From contig NZ_FNCH01000017.1 of assembly GCF_900100705.1 (NCBI RefSeq), forward strand, positions 1 to 64,000: a stretch of 64,000 nt of DNA. Reading direction: 5' to 3'. The position numbers and the translations under genes were made by a program. This stretch comes from Pedobacter terrae. Its GTDB lineage: Bacteria > Bacteroidota > Bacteroidia > Sphingobacteriales > Sphingobacteriaceae. Shown in pieces: positions 1 through 8,042 of this stretch. The notes under the pieces are model-generated. The model did no database searches. It was not told the origin of the DNA and saw only the letters and a program-made list of their open reading frames with translations. How positions within the stretch are numbered: the first letter of the stretch is position 1; every line of letters starts with the position of its first letter.

Positions 1-136
1 CAGTTCCGTGGTGTTAAATGCGTTAAGTTTTTCCTCTATAGACTAACGCAATTATATGCTTAATACGTTTATCACACAACTTTTGGTATTGATCCCTATT
101 GTGCTTCTCATTTTTAGTCCAAAATGGACTTTAAAT

Positions 137-165
137 AAAAAAACCCACAACTTTCGTTGCGGGTT
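137..165 (-). terminator. Rho-independent terminator of tRNA-Asn
   Basis: Read on the minus strand, a 10-bp stem (AACCCGCAAC with GTTGTGGGTT, one G-U pair) closes a GAAA tetraloop and runs into a T-rich tract. It lies directly downstream of the tRNA gene. Confidence 0.85.
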
Positions 166-169
166 TAAG

Positions 170-243
170 CTCCCTCTGCTGGGCTCGAACCAGCGACCCT
201 CTGATTAACAGTCAGATGCTCTAACCAGCTGAGCTAAGAAGGA
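170..243 (-). tRNA. tRNA-Asn (GTT)
   Basis: The minus strand folds into a full cloverleaf. The 7-bp acceptor is TCCTTCT with AGAGGGA, the D stem is GCTC/GAGC, the anticodon arm is TCTGA-CTGTTAA-TCAGA with anticodon GTT at 207-209, and the T arm is GCTGG-TTCGAGC-CCAGC. The discriminator base is G and no CCA is encoded, as is usual in Bacteroidota. A terminator hairpin follows within a few bases. Confidence 0.96.
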
Positions 244-387
244 GTGCTGGTCGTTTCCTAAAACGAGGTTCTTTGTACTTTGCAGCACAAGCACCCTTGT
301 TCGTTTTGGGAATGCAATATTAGGGCTTTTAAATTATTTATGCAATATTTGCAGTGAAAAAATTTTAAAAAAATTTAATACATATAT

Positions 388-1308
388 ATGAGCCTGATAA
401 TCATAGGTACTGTAGCTTTTGATGCTATTGAAACTCCTTTCGGAAAAACAGATAAAATTGTAGGTGGTGCAGCAACTTACGCAAGTTTAGCCGCTTCTTA
501 CTTTTATAGTAAAGCAAAAATTGTAGCTGTGGTGGGTGATGACTTTCATCAATCAGACATCGACACTTTCACCAAACACGGTATTGATACTGAGGGATTG
601 CAGATCAAAGCTGGTGAAAAATCATTTTTCTGGTCAGGTAAATACCATAACGACATGAACAGCCGTGATACTTTGATTACCGAATTGAATGTGTTGGAAA
701 ATTTCGACCCGATTATCCCAGAGAGTTATCAGGACTGCGAATATCTGATGTTAGGAAACCTTACACCACAAGTACAGCAAACGGTAATCAAACGTCTTAA
801 AAACCGCCCTAAATTAATCGTAATGGACACCATGAACTTCTGGATGGATATTATGATGGATGATTTATTGGAAACCATTAAAATGGTAGATGTATTAACC
901 ATTAATGATGCTGAAGCACGTCAGCTATCTGGCGAATATTCATTGGTAAAAGCAGCTAAAAAAATACTTACCATGGGTCCGAAATATTTGATCATTAAAA
1001 AAGGCGAACATGGCGCATTGTTATTCCACGAAGATCAGATTTTCTCTGCTCCGGCCCTGCCTTTAGCAGAAGTATTCGACCCGACAGGTGCTGGAGATAC
1101 ATTTGCAGGGGGTTTTATTGGTTACTTGGCTAAAGTGGGTACCATTAACTTTAACAACATGAAAAATGCAATTATTTACGGCTCTGCACTGGCTTCTTTC
1201 TGTGTAGAAAAATTTGGAACAGAAAAGTTATTGAATTTAACAGATGAAGACGTTGCCGGAAGAATTCAGGAATTTGTGAGCTTAAGTTCTTTTACAATAG
1301 AAGCGTAA
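388..1308 (+). CDS. PfkB-family carbohydrate kinase
   Basis: This is a ribokinase/PfkB-fold cytosolic kinase that transfers phosphate from ATP to a sugar or nucleoside. The C-terminal PfkB signature DPTGAGDTFAGGF lies at residues 231-243, with D237 as the predicted catalytic base and GAGD forming the anion hole. The N-terminal glycine motif GGAATY is near residue 26. The 306-residue length is normal for the family. Many Bacteroidota carry this single-gene kinase; the substrate (ribose, adenosine or other) cannot be read from sequence. It stands alone, divergent from the tRNA, with its own terminator. Confidence 0.9.
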   Translation: MSLIIIGTVAFDAIETPFGKTDKIVGGAATYASLAASYFYSKAKIVAVVGDDFHQSDIDTFTKHGIDTEGLQIKAGEKSFFWSGKYHNDMNSRDTLITELNVLENFDPIIPESYQDCEYLMLGNLTPQVQQTVIKRLKNRPKLIVMDTMNFWMDIMMDDLLETIKMVDVLTINDAEARQLSGEYSLVKAAKKILTMGPKYLIIKKGEHGALLFHEDQIFSAPALPLAEVFDPTGAGDTFAGGFIGYLAKVGTINFNNMKNAIIYGSALASFCVEKFGTEKLLNLTDEDVAGRIQEFVSLSSFTIEA

Positions 1309-1360
1309 TCAGTTAACAGTTTTTAGTAGCCAGTTCCCAGTTTCATCATACCAATCAATT

Positions 1361-1404
1361 AAGCCGCATTATTTAAGCGTAGTGCTTAAATAATGCGGCT
1401 TTTT
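1361..1404 (+). terminator. Strong rho-independent terminator
   Basis: An 18-bp perfect stem (1361-1378 with 1384-1401) with a 5-nt loop is followed by a T run. It lies 52 bp after the sugar kinase stop codon and before the convergent cytochrome b5-like gene. Confidence 0.85.
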
Positions 1405-1444
1405 ATGGGGTTAAATCTTTACGCCGCAAAGGCAGCTACCAAAA

Positions 1445-1687
1445 TTAATTGGGCTGAACGAGTATAGCTATCGGTACAAACTTTTCAAAAACAGCTTCGG
1501 TGTGTGGTGCATCTGGCAGTTCATCAGTCAAATCCTGCCCTGCCCAATGCTCATAATGTTTCCCATTCCTCCACAATCTGCTATCTGTCATATCATAGAT
1601 TAAACCTTTATAAGCTACCCAGATCTGAGGTTTATCCTGCCCATTCCGCAAAGCAAGTTGTTGTTTGGTATAGCTTGGTAAATCCAT
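1445..1687 (-). CDS. Cytochrome b5-like heme/steroid-binding domain protein
   Basis: This 80-residue single-domain protein is of the predicted heme/steroid-binding type (COG4892-like). It shows the family core WVAYKGLIYDMTDSRLW (residues 23-39), then HYEHWAGQDLT (44-54) and APH (60-62). H44 or H47 together with H62 are candidate heme ligands. There is no signal peptide, so it is probably cytosolic. It is convergent with the sugar kinase, and nothing links it to a specific pathway. The partner reductase is unknown. Confidence 0.8.
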   Translation of the reverse strand: MDLPSYTKQQLALRNGQDKPQIWVAYKGLIYDMTDSRLWRNGKHYEHWAGQDLTDELPDAPHTEAVFEKFVPIAILVQPN

Positions 1688-1773
1688 TTAAATAATGTAC
1701 TTTTTCTAGGTTTCTAAGTATTAATCTGCAAAAATAAAACGGTTTTACCTATATTTCTAAATAAAACTATTTT

Positions 1774-1960
1774 TTAAGGAGAGCAGTAGCCTTTTTTGGG
1801 TGCTTGTCGCAACCCCCTCGTTGCTAACCACGCAGGATGCAGAAACCATTGTGCTTAAACCCGACAAAAGCGACAGCCTCCGATTCTTCTATCGGAGCTA
1901 CAGCGAATGGCGGGACTGAGAACCGCCAAGAAACACAGCACGTTCGTTTCCTAATAAAAA
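1774..1960. repeat. Degenerate intergenic repeat element, copy L1
   Basis: This GC-richer noncoding stretch contains a CTCCGAT/ATCGGAG hairpin (1878-1897) and the string ATGGCGGGACTG. It aligns over about 70 bp with the complement of the 33.1-33.4 kb element (ACCCGATAGCAGCGGC... TGGCGGGACTG). The reading frame across it (1837-2055) has no plausible protein features and runs into crtYcd on the other strand. Confidence 0.5.
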
Positions 1961-1976
1961 AATCGATATTTATCTT

Positions 1977-2666
1977 TTACGCCTGGTTTTTACCTGCCCT
2001 GCTTTTGAAAAGCTCATACAGAAAAACGTTCATTAATAACAAACTCATTAAATAAAAATGATCTTCGAAAGGTATCGTGCCTACCCTAAAACCTATGTTT
2101 TCTTTATTATTATACATTACCACCGGAATAGCAGTTAAAAAACCGTTCACGATATAAAAAGGAATGAGTGAAACCAGGTAAGCCCTGTAAAACCTGTACA
2201 TAAACCGGAGTTTCACGTTCACATATTCTACATAAGCCAGCACGATTAACAAAAAGCCAAAATTAATGAGCGTGTACCACCTGTTATAACCGAAAAATAA
2301 AATGGCTATACTAATCCCAAGGAAAAGATTACTCAATGCCAGGCTATATTTTTGCAGATGATTCTTTGGGAAATAAGCATTTAAACACTCGTAAATAAAC
2401 ACACAGGCATAGGGGACTGTTAAAAAGAACAGAATCTCTTCTAGAGGTAGGCCCAAAAGATTTATCCCGACCAGGTAATCGGGATTAAAAGACCATACAT
2501 TGAGCTTGGTGAATAAGATGTCCCATATTAAGAAAACAATACCGGTAAGTAATATGGCGGGAAATATAAACTTCCATTTGCTAAAAAAATGAACCTTTTT
2601 ATCGAATGATAAAACCAGCGGAAAAAATATTACGGCGATATTAATAAGCAGATAGGTATAATTCAT
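1977..2666 (-). CDS. crtYcd: Lycopene beta-cyclase, CrtYcd fused heterodimer type
   Basis: This 229-residue membrane protein contains the two homologous half-cyclases that are separate CrtYc and CrtYd proteins in actinobacteria. Conserved acidic motifs are PLEEILFF (residues 74-81) in the first half and PFEDHFYL (199-206) in the second. About seven hydrophobic helices are visible. It should cyclise the ends of lycopene to give beta-carotene in the inner membrane. Its start lies 1 bp after the preceding gene (2668-3198), so the two are almost certainly cotranscribed. CrtI and CrtZ, acting before and after it, are encoded within 7 kb. Confidence 0.88.
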   Translation of the reverse strand: MNYTYLLINIAVIFFPLVLSFDKKVHFFSKWKFIFPAILLTGIVFLIWDILFTKLNVWSFNPDYLVGINLLGLPLEEILFFLTVPYACVFIYECLNAYFPKNHLQKYSLALSNLFLGISIAILFFGYNRWYTLINFGFLLIVLAYVEYVNVKLRFMYRFYRAYLVSLIPFYIVNGFLTAIPVVMYNNKENIGFRVGTIPFEDHFYLMSLLLMNVFLYELFKSRAGKNQA

Positions 2667-2667
2667 C

Positions 2668-3198
2668 CTAAAGGTATTTTGTTAAAATTTTAACTTCAGC
2701 AGTATTGCATTTTTTACTGTCGATCATAAATTTAGCTACGTTTTTAACCAGCTCTGCATCGGCCAGGCCAAAATTGCCGTTTTGATAATGTTTAACGATC
2801 TCTTTTTTATCCTTCGCCAAATCTTTACTCAAACCTAGAAAGGATGGCGTATAAAATTCGATCGAAAACCGCATAAACCGGATTTCCATATTTTCCTTAT
2901 CCATGTCTATTGCCTTTTGCATCGTTTTAAGCGACTGGCCCACATATTTGATCTTATTATATGGATTCCAGGCGTGCTTGGCTTTAAGTGCTTCTAAAGT
3001 ACCTATGTAACCAGTAACCAATGCCGTTTTATTAGGCAGTTGGGTCAGCTTGGTAAACAAGGAATCGGTAAGCTTAGCATTTTCTACCGCCTTAACCAAA
3101 TTGGCTTTCAATACCGCAAATTCTGGGGTGGAGAGTTGTGCATAGGTAACGTTGACTGCCGTAAAAAGCAGAAAAAATATAATACTTAGTTTAATCAT
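2668..3198 (-). CDS. Exported protein of unknown function, cotranscribed with crtYcd
   Basis: I do not assign this 176-residue protein to a named family. It begins with a Sec signal peptide (hydrophobic residues 3-18, cleavage near TYA-Q at about residue 20). The mature part is helical and lysine-rich, with the stretch NPYNKIKYVGQSLKTMQ around residues 78-94 and a C-terminal Cys at about 169. The stop codon is 1 bp from the start of crtYcd, so translational coupling is likely. Small exported proteins occur in the carotenoid loci of related bacteria, which suggests an accessory role; this is an inference from context only. Confidence 0.75.
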   Translation of the reverse strand: MIKLSIIFFLLFTAVNVTYAQLSTPEFAVLKANLVKAVENAKLTDSLFTKLTQLPNKTALVTGYIGTLEALKAKHAWNPYNKIKYVGQSLKTMQKAIDMDKENMEIRFMRFSIEFYTPSFLGLSKDLAKDKKEIVKHYQNGNFGLADAELVKNVAKFMIDSKKCNTAEVKILTKYL

Positions 3199-3339
3199 AT
3201 GTTGTTGGCAAATGTAATAAAAGCTGAGCGCATTTGTTTGCTTTGTATTTCTGAGTGCAGCATTCAGAATACCAAATCCCCCAATATCAATCCTGAGGAA
3301 TAAATTAGGTATAAAACCAATATGAGTGATGTAATTGAT

Positions 3340-3640
3340 TTCTTGTTTTCATACAGCCCGGTCTTGGCCCGGCTCGCCGCCGAGAGGGCTTTTACTTTTG
3401 GCTTGATCCAAAGGTAACAAAAGATCAAGGCTTGCATCCTTCCTTGTAAAAAGCTACGGAAATCTTGATTGCGGCAGCATCGAAGCGCTTATCCTGCTTA
3501 ACCTACCACTCCCGCTTTGATCCTGCCTTAGGCAATGGGGCATGAAAGAAACTGCAAAGATTCCCGTGCTTTTTTCGGTGGAAATCTGTCAGGCCAGTTA
3601 GCAGGGAGCAGATCGCATGAAGTAGAAGAATTTCCCGTTA
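3340..3640. repeat. Degenerate intergenic element L3
   Basis: The 640-bp gap before crtI holds no supportable gene. Its centre carries the palindromic string CTTTTGGCTTGATCCAAAGG with a downstream echo AACAAAAGATCAAGGC. GC-rich material follows, including CCTGCCTTAGGCAATGGGGC. From memory, similar strings are common in Bacteroidota intergenic regions, and I read it as a decayed repeat rather than a gene. Confidence 0.4.
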
Positions 3641-3662
3641 GATTTTCATGGATACCAAATCC

Positions 3663-3782
3663 GTCAATAGTAGCGCAGCAAAGAATCTTTAACTGAAGAA
3701 ACGTTATACCTCAAACTACTGATCAACTAAACTGATTATGCGATCAACAACAAAAGATTCTTCATTGCATTCAGAATGACAG
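3663..3782. repeat. Degenerate inverted pair of REP-like hairpins
   Basis: The left half runs from CGTCAATAG to AAGAATCTT. The right half (3754-3782) runs from AAGATTCTTC to CAGAATGACAG. Together they give the arrangement CGTCA...TCTT / AAGA...TGACag seen more clearly at 16.1, 60.4 and 62.1 kb. Decay is advanced, so this copy is the least certain. Confidence 0.35.
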
Positions 3783-3837
3783 ACGCAGAATGAGAAAAAA
3801 CCAAAACAAAACGCAATAAAATTCCTTTATTTACACC

Positions 3838-5319
3838 ATGGAGAAAAAACCCGCGGTTACCATTATCGGTGCCGGTTTTGCAGGCATGGCTGCAGCAGCC
3901 TTATTGGCCAAAGATGGCTGTGATGTTACGGTTATCGAAAAAAATGAAATGGCTGGTGGCAGGGCCAGAACCTGGCAAAAAGATGGCTTTCTTTTCGATA
4001 TGGGCCCCAGTTGGTACTGGATGCCAGATGTATTCGAAAACTATTATAATCTATTTGGCAAAACTGCTTCTGATTTCTATTCCTTAAAAAGACTAAACCC
4101 CTCTTACCGCATTTATTTTGGCAAAAAAGATACTGTTGATGTTCCGTCAACATTGCATGATTTATATGCTTTATTTGAAAAACTTGAGCCGGGCAGCAGC
4201 GGCAACCTAAAATATTTTCTTGATCAGGCCAAGTATAAATATGATGTAGGCATGAACGAGTATGTTTTTAAGCCTTCACACAGCGTAATGGAATATTTCG
4301 ACCCGAGATTAGCTATTAGCGGCATTAAACTACAGCTCCTGGGCAACATGCGAAAACATGTGCACAAGCTGTTTAAAAACGAGCGGCTGCGGAAGCTTTT
4401 GGAATTCCCCGTTTTATTTTTAGGTGCCACGCCACAAAACACACCTGCATTATACAGCCTAATGAACTATGCTGACCTTGTTTTAGGTACCTGGTACCCC
4501 ATGGGCGGCATGCACCAAATTGTGGCCGCTATGCAAAACATTGCAGAAAGCGAAGGAGTAAAATTTATTTTCGACACGGAGGTCACCAAAATTGAAGTAA
4601 AAAACAACCTTGCAGAGTACGTAATTACGAATCAGGGAAATTTTAAAAGCGACTTTGTAGTGGGTAATGCAGATTATCACCACATCGATCAACATCTCTT
4701 CGACCCGCCGTACCGTAATTACGACAAAAAGTATTGGGATAACAGAACAATGGCGCCTTCCTGCCTTTTATTTTATATCGGCCTAAATAAAAAACTAGAC
4801 AATATATTACACCATAACTTATTCTTCGACGAGAATTTTGATCAACATGCCAAAGAAATATACAGCAACCCACAATGGCCATCAAAGCCTTTGTTTTATG
4901 CCTGCTGCCCTTCTGTAACGGATAAAAGCGTGGCACCAGAAGGTTGTGAAAATCTTTTCTTTTTAATTCCGCTTGCACCCGATTTGGAAGATAACGAAAG
5001 CAAAAGAGAAGAATACTTTAACGTATTGATAGAACGCTTTAAAAATTTAACAGGAAACGACATTAGCGGCAGCATTTTATTTAAACGAAGTTATGCGATG
5101 AAAGATTTTGTAGAAGACTACCACGCTTTTAAAGGAAATGCATACGGATTAGCAAACACTTTGAAACAGACCGCTTTTCTAAAACCTAAAATGAAAAGTA
5201 AAGTAACAAATTTTTTATATACCGGACAATTAACCGTTCCGGGGCCTGGTGTGCCACCTGCAATCATCTCCGGACAAGTGGTAGCAAAAGAAATAAAAAA
5301 AAAGTTAAAAAAAGCTTGA
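3838..5319 (+). CDS. crtI: Phytoene desaturase
   Basis: CrtI-family FAD-dependent desaturase that converts phytoene to lycopene at the membrane surface. The N-terminal dinucleotide-binding motif GAGFAG (residues 11-16) is followed by VIEKNEMAGGRA at about 32-43. The C-terminal CrtI signature TVPGPGVPPAIISG lies near residues 468-481. The 493-residue length is typical. The start ATG gives a canonical N-terminus. In related genomes phytoene synthase usually follows crtI directly; here the next feature is a promoter and a short noncoding transcript. Confidence 0.93.
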   Translation: MEKKPAVTIIGAGFAGMAAAALLAKDGCDVTVIEKNEMAGGRARTWQKDGFLFDMGPSWYWMPDVFENYYNLFGKTASDFYSLKRLNPSYRIYFGKKDTVDVPSTLHDLYALFEKLEPGSSGNLKYFLDQAKYKYDVGMNEYVFKPSHSVMEYFDPRLAISGIKLQLLGNMRKHVHKLFKNERLRKLLEFPVLFLGATPQNTPALYSLMNYADLVLGTWYPMGGMHQIVAAMQNIAESEGVKFIFDTEVTKIEVKNNLAEYVITNQGNFKSDFVVGNADYHHIDQHLFDPPYRNYDKKYWDNRTMAPSCLLFYIGLNKKLDNILHHNLFFDENFDQHAKEIYSNPQWPSKPLFYACCPSVTDKSVAPEGCENLFFLIPLAPDLEDNESKREEYFNVLIERFKNLTGNDISGSILFKRSYAMKDFVEDYHAFKGNAYGLANTLKQTAFLKPKMKSKVTNFLYTGQLTVPGPGVPPAIISGQVVAKEIKKKLKKA

Positions 5320-5345
5320 CAAATTTAAAATTTCCCCTATCTTTA
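5316..5345 (+). promoter_or_regulatory. Strong Bacteroidetes-type promoter at the crtI stop codon
   Basis: TTGAC (5316-5320) overlaps the crtI stop codon. TATCTTTA (5338-5345) matches the -7 consensus TAnnTTTG at all but the last base. The spacing is 19-20 bp from TTG, as expected for Bacteroidota. It points into a region with no gene on this strand. Confidence 0.55.
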
Positions 5346-5349
5346 TAAC

Positions 5350-5516
5350 CACAAAACAAAAACATTGCAATAATACTACAAAACACACAATTGTTTGAGG
5401 TTTGCATTTGTTTCGAAATAAGAGAGAAGGCGAATTGTTGAAAGAAAACATAAGAATCAACTAACCAAATATATGATAAGCAAAAAGGCCTGGATTTTCC
5501 GGGCCTTTTGCTTTTT
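5350..5516 (+). ncRNA. Candidate small RNA of about 165 nt
   Basis: The segment lies between a consensus-like promoter (5316-5345) and a strong terminator (5483-5516) and has no convincing reading frame. The only gene downstream is on the opposite strand, so this is not a leader. It is A-rich at its 5' end and precedes the terminator with ACCAAATATATG. The family is not recognised. Confidence 0.45.
5483..5516 (+). terminator. Rho-independent terminator of the candidate sRNA
   Basis: AAAAGGCCTGG pairs with CCGGGCCTTTT (11 bp, one T-G pair) around an ATTTT loop. A gcTTTTT tract follows. Confidence 0.75.
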
Positions 5517-5626
5517 AGTGTTTTTGGAAATAACCCGCCTCAATATCAAGCCGTCATTTCGGATTAGCGTAAAAGTCGGAGATAATTCCAGGCATAAATT
5601 TAGTTAATCTGGGTAAGAAGATTTTA

Positions 5627-5666
5627 CATTTTATTTCGACCGAAGGAACACGGAATGGAGAAATCT
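5627..5666 (+). repeat. REP-like element, TTTCGA class, degenerate
   Basis: ATTTCGACCGAAGG...CGGAATGGAGAAATCT matches the better copy at 38665-38702. The conserved CGTC start has been lost. Confidence 0.45.
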
Positions 5667-5710
5667 GGTTTTCTTAACGGACAGCATAATATCAATCACG
5701 CCACTTTTAA

Positions 5711-5800
5711 AAGATGCTGACCACACAGTAGCTACAAGGCAATTGAAAAATGCTAGCGCTACTTGCAAATAAATCCGATAGCCACCGGATCAGCATGACG
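5711..5800 (+). repeat. REP-like hairpin with 70-bp loop insertion
   Basis: AAGATGCTGA and TCAGCATGACG form the outer arms. Between them lie GTAGCTACAAGG, CAATTGAAA, a second CTAGC/GCTACTTG arm, and the decayed palindrome ATCCGATAGCCACCGGAT. The complement of 62030-62117 has the same parts in the same order, so the two are copies of one composite element. Confidence 0.65.
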
Positions 5801-5858
5801 ACCAAGAACAAAAAAGGCCCAGATAAATCTGAGCCCGTAATTCTATAATAGATGTATT

Positions 5859-6389
5859 TTAAACCAATTCTGAAACGGCAATCTCTTTTGAGTACGTTTT
5901 AAGGTATTTTTTCAAAATTCCTCTTGCTACGTGGATACGTGTTTTCACTGTTCCAATTGGAATTTCTAACATATCAGCAATTTCATGGTATTTATAACCT
6001 TCGAAATAACGGATAAACGGCACATAATACTCTTCAGGTAATTGAGATAGTGCTTTATCAATATCACCTAACACAAATTTACTTTCTGCCTGGTTTTTGG
6101 TTGCACTATATGATAGGTTCGCAGAAGAAATATCCTCGCTCTGTGTAATTAAAGTATTTGTTTTAACCAATCGGCGATAATTGTTAATAAAGGTATTTTT
6201 CATGATGGTAAACAACCAACCTTTTAAATTAGTACCCTCTTTAAATTTATTATAATAAGTGATTGCTTTCAGCATAGTATCCTGAACCAGATCATTTGCG
6301 TCTTCTGCGTCTTTTGTAAAATTTAAAGCATAAGATCTAAGTGATACCGAGTGATGATTAACCAGATGATTGAATTCAAATTTTGTCAT
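5859..6389 (-). CDS. ECF-type sigma-70 family RNA polymerase sigma factor
   Basis: This 176-residue sigma factor has region 2 (DLVQDTMLKAITYYNKF, about residues 34-50) and region 4 (EGYKYHEIADMLEIPIGTV, helix-turn-helix, about 128-146) but no region 3, as in the ECF group. No anti-sigma gene is adjacent. Homologues sit beside carotenoid genes in many Bacteroidota, so light or stress control of the pigment genes is plausible but not shown here. A TAAGTTTG box (6450-6457, minus strand) may be part of its promoter. Confidence 0.9.
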   Translation of the reverse strand: MTKFEFNHLVNHHSVSLRSYALNFTKDAEDANDLVQDTMLKAITYYNKFKEGTNLKGWLFTIMKNTFINNYRRLVKTNTLITQSEDISSANLSYSATKNQAESKFVLGDIDKALSQLPEEYYVPFIRYFEGYKYHEIADMLEIPIGTVKTRIHVARGILKKYLKTYSKEIAVSELV

Positions 6390-6516
6390 GATATTTAGCT
6401 TTAGGAGATTAAAAACAAATCAATTATTGTTCATTCGTTTAAACTCAAACAAACTTAATACCAAAATTTTGTGGCACGGCACTAAAAGTGCATAACTACC
6501 TCATAGTCAACTTTCG

Positions 6517-7533
6517 TCACAGAATATTTACTTCTCTTTCTAAAGTGACTCCAAAAGTAGACTTCACACTGTCTATTATTTGTTCAGAAAAATTATACAC
6601 TTCTGTACCGGTTGCATGTCCGTGATTCACTAAAACCAACGCCTGGTTTTTCCATGTACCCGTTTGTCCAACCACTTTACCTTTCCAGCCACATTGCTCA
6701 ATTAACCAGCCGGCTGCTAATTTAATTTTACCATCAGCTGTAGGATAATGTACCACATCGGGATGCTTTGCTACAATATCTGCAAATTCATGTTTGTCGA
6801 TCACCGGATTTTTGAAGAAGCTACCTGCATTTCCGATAGTCGACGGATCAGGCAGTTTGCTCACGCGGATATGAGATACCGCAGCTGAAACATCTGCAAT
6901 GTTTGGATTTTCGATTCCCCTGTTCAATAGTTCAGTTTCAATTGCACCATAAGATGTATTAATTTTAGCCGCTGATGATAAACGGAAAGTAACAGATGTA
7001 ATGATATACTGTCCCTTTAGCGCTCTTTTAAAAATACTTTCACGATAGCCAAACTGACAATCATTAAAGGTAAAAGTTTTAATTTCTCCGCTTTGAATTT
7101 CAAATGCTGTGCAGCTATCGAAAACATCTTTCAGCTCTACGCCATATGCGCCAATGTTCTGTATGGGCGAAGCGCCTACCGTTCCCGGAATCAGGCTTAA
7201 ATTTTCTACACCCGCAAAATGGTGTTCAACACAATAATTTACAAAATCGTTCCAAACCTCACCCGCACCTGCAGTTACTAAAACCTTATCATCGATCTCT
7301 TTAGACTGAATGCCCTTGATGCTGATTTTAACAACCAATCCGCCATAATCTTCTGTAAATAAAACATTACTCCCCCCACCTATTACGAGAAGCCGCTTAG
7401 ATTTTACGATCTCGTTCTTAAATAAACTGGTCAGATCTGCTTCAGAAAATACTTCAGCAAAGTAACTGGCCTTAACATCTATACCAAAAGAGTTGTATGG
7501 TTTTAGTGAAATATTTTCCTGAATTTGAAGCAT
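6517..7533 (-). CDS. murB: UDP-N-acetylenolpyruvoylglucosamine reductase
   Basis: FAD enzyme that reduces UDP-GlcNAc-enolpyruvate to UDP-MurNAc with NADPH in cytosolic peptidoglycan synthesis. The FAD-binding segment VIGGGSNVLF is at about residues 51-60, SLIPGTVGASPIQNIGAYG at about 117-135, and the catalytic serine segment GNAGSFFKNP near 238-247. The C-terminal LEREVNIL carries the conserved glutamate. At 338 residues it matches the longer E. coli-like type. An exact -7 box TACTTTTG (7554-7561, minus) lies 20 bp before the start, so it appears to have its own promoter. Confidence 0.95.
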   Translation of the reverse strand: MLQIQENISLKPYNSFGIDVKASYFAEVFSEADLTSLFKNEIVKSKRLLVIGGGSNVLFTEDYGGLVVKISIKGIQSKEIDDKVLVTAGAGEVWNDFVNYCVEHHFAGVENLSLIPGTVGASPIQNIGAYGVELKDVFDSCTAFEIQSGEIKTFTFNDCQFGYRESIFKRALKGQYIITSVTFRLSSAAKINTSYGAIETELLNRGIENPNIADVSAAVSHIRVSKLPDPSTIGNAGSFFKNPVIDKHEFADIVAKHPDVVHYPTADGKIKLAAGWLIEQCGWKGKVVGQTGTWKNQALVLVNHGHATGTEVYNFSEQIIDSVKSTFGVTLEREVNIL

Positions 7534-7553
7534 AGTGATTTTGTATGATGCTG

Positions 7554-7561
7554 CAAAAGTA
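7554..7561 (-). promoter_or_regulatory. -7 promoter box of murB
   Basis: TACTTTTG on the minus strand fits TAnnTTTG exactly and lies 20 bp upstream of the murB ATG. The -33 element is not clear. Confidence 0.45.
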
Positions 7562-7574
7562 AAATAAAAAATAG

Positions 7575-8024
7575 TTAAGGAACGATTTTGGTAATCTCCT
7601 GATCAAAATTAAAGCTTAGAACTTTTTGCTTATTACCTCTTACGGACACACCAGAAAGTTTCCAACCGATAAATTGTGGTTTAATTTTCTTAAGGTTCAA
7701 AAGGCGGTACCTTTCTTTAGTGAGTTTAGCACTAATCAATCCTACACTGTCCGATTCTGCCTGACTCAAATGTTTAATCTGGCTCTCCAGCTCAGCCAGG
7801 GTAATATCTAACTCATTCCCTTTTTTAACACTATCGATATAGGCCTGCGGCGAAATATTGTATAAAGTATCCAATTTTGCTTCATTGAAATTCAAATCCC
7901 GACTACTGCTTTCATATTCCGATTCAACGAGTGCAATGGCCCGGTCTTTATCAGTTGTTTTGCCACATGAATATAAGGTTAAAGAAATAATTCCAATCAA
8001 AAATACCAGGTAATAATTTTTCAT
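7575..8024 (-). CDS. Lipoprotein of unknown function
   Basis: This 149-residue protein has a lipoprotein signal peptide: a hydrophobic stretch at residues 5-18 ends in the lipobox LYSC, with lipidation at C20. The mature part is polar and probably helical, with SQAYIDSVKKGNELDITLAE-like periodicity in the middle and a short beta-rich C-terminus. I do not recognise a named family. It is 18 bp downstream of crtZ on the same strand, so the two may be cotranscribed. No link to carotenoids is evident. Confidence 0.7.
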   Translation of the reverse strand: MKNYYLVFLIGIISLTLYSCGKTTDKDRAIALVESEYESSSRDLNFNEAKLDTLYNISPQAYIDSVKKGNELDITLAELESQIKHLSQAESDSVGLISAKLTKERYRLLNLKKIKPQFIGWKLSGVSVRGNKQKVLSFNFDQEITKIVP

Positions 8025-8042
8025 ATCGTGCGATTTAGCTTT

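Noticed and set aside
1..136. Possible gene or RNA at the left edge
   Set aside because: AT-rich sequence without a coherent frame or structure.
1837..2055. 72-codon frame on the plus strand
   Set aside because: It lies in a degenerate repeat and runs into crtYcd on the other strand; composition is not protein-like and there is no start context.
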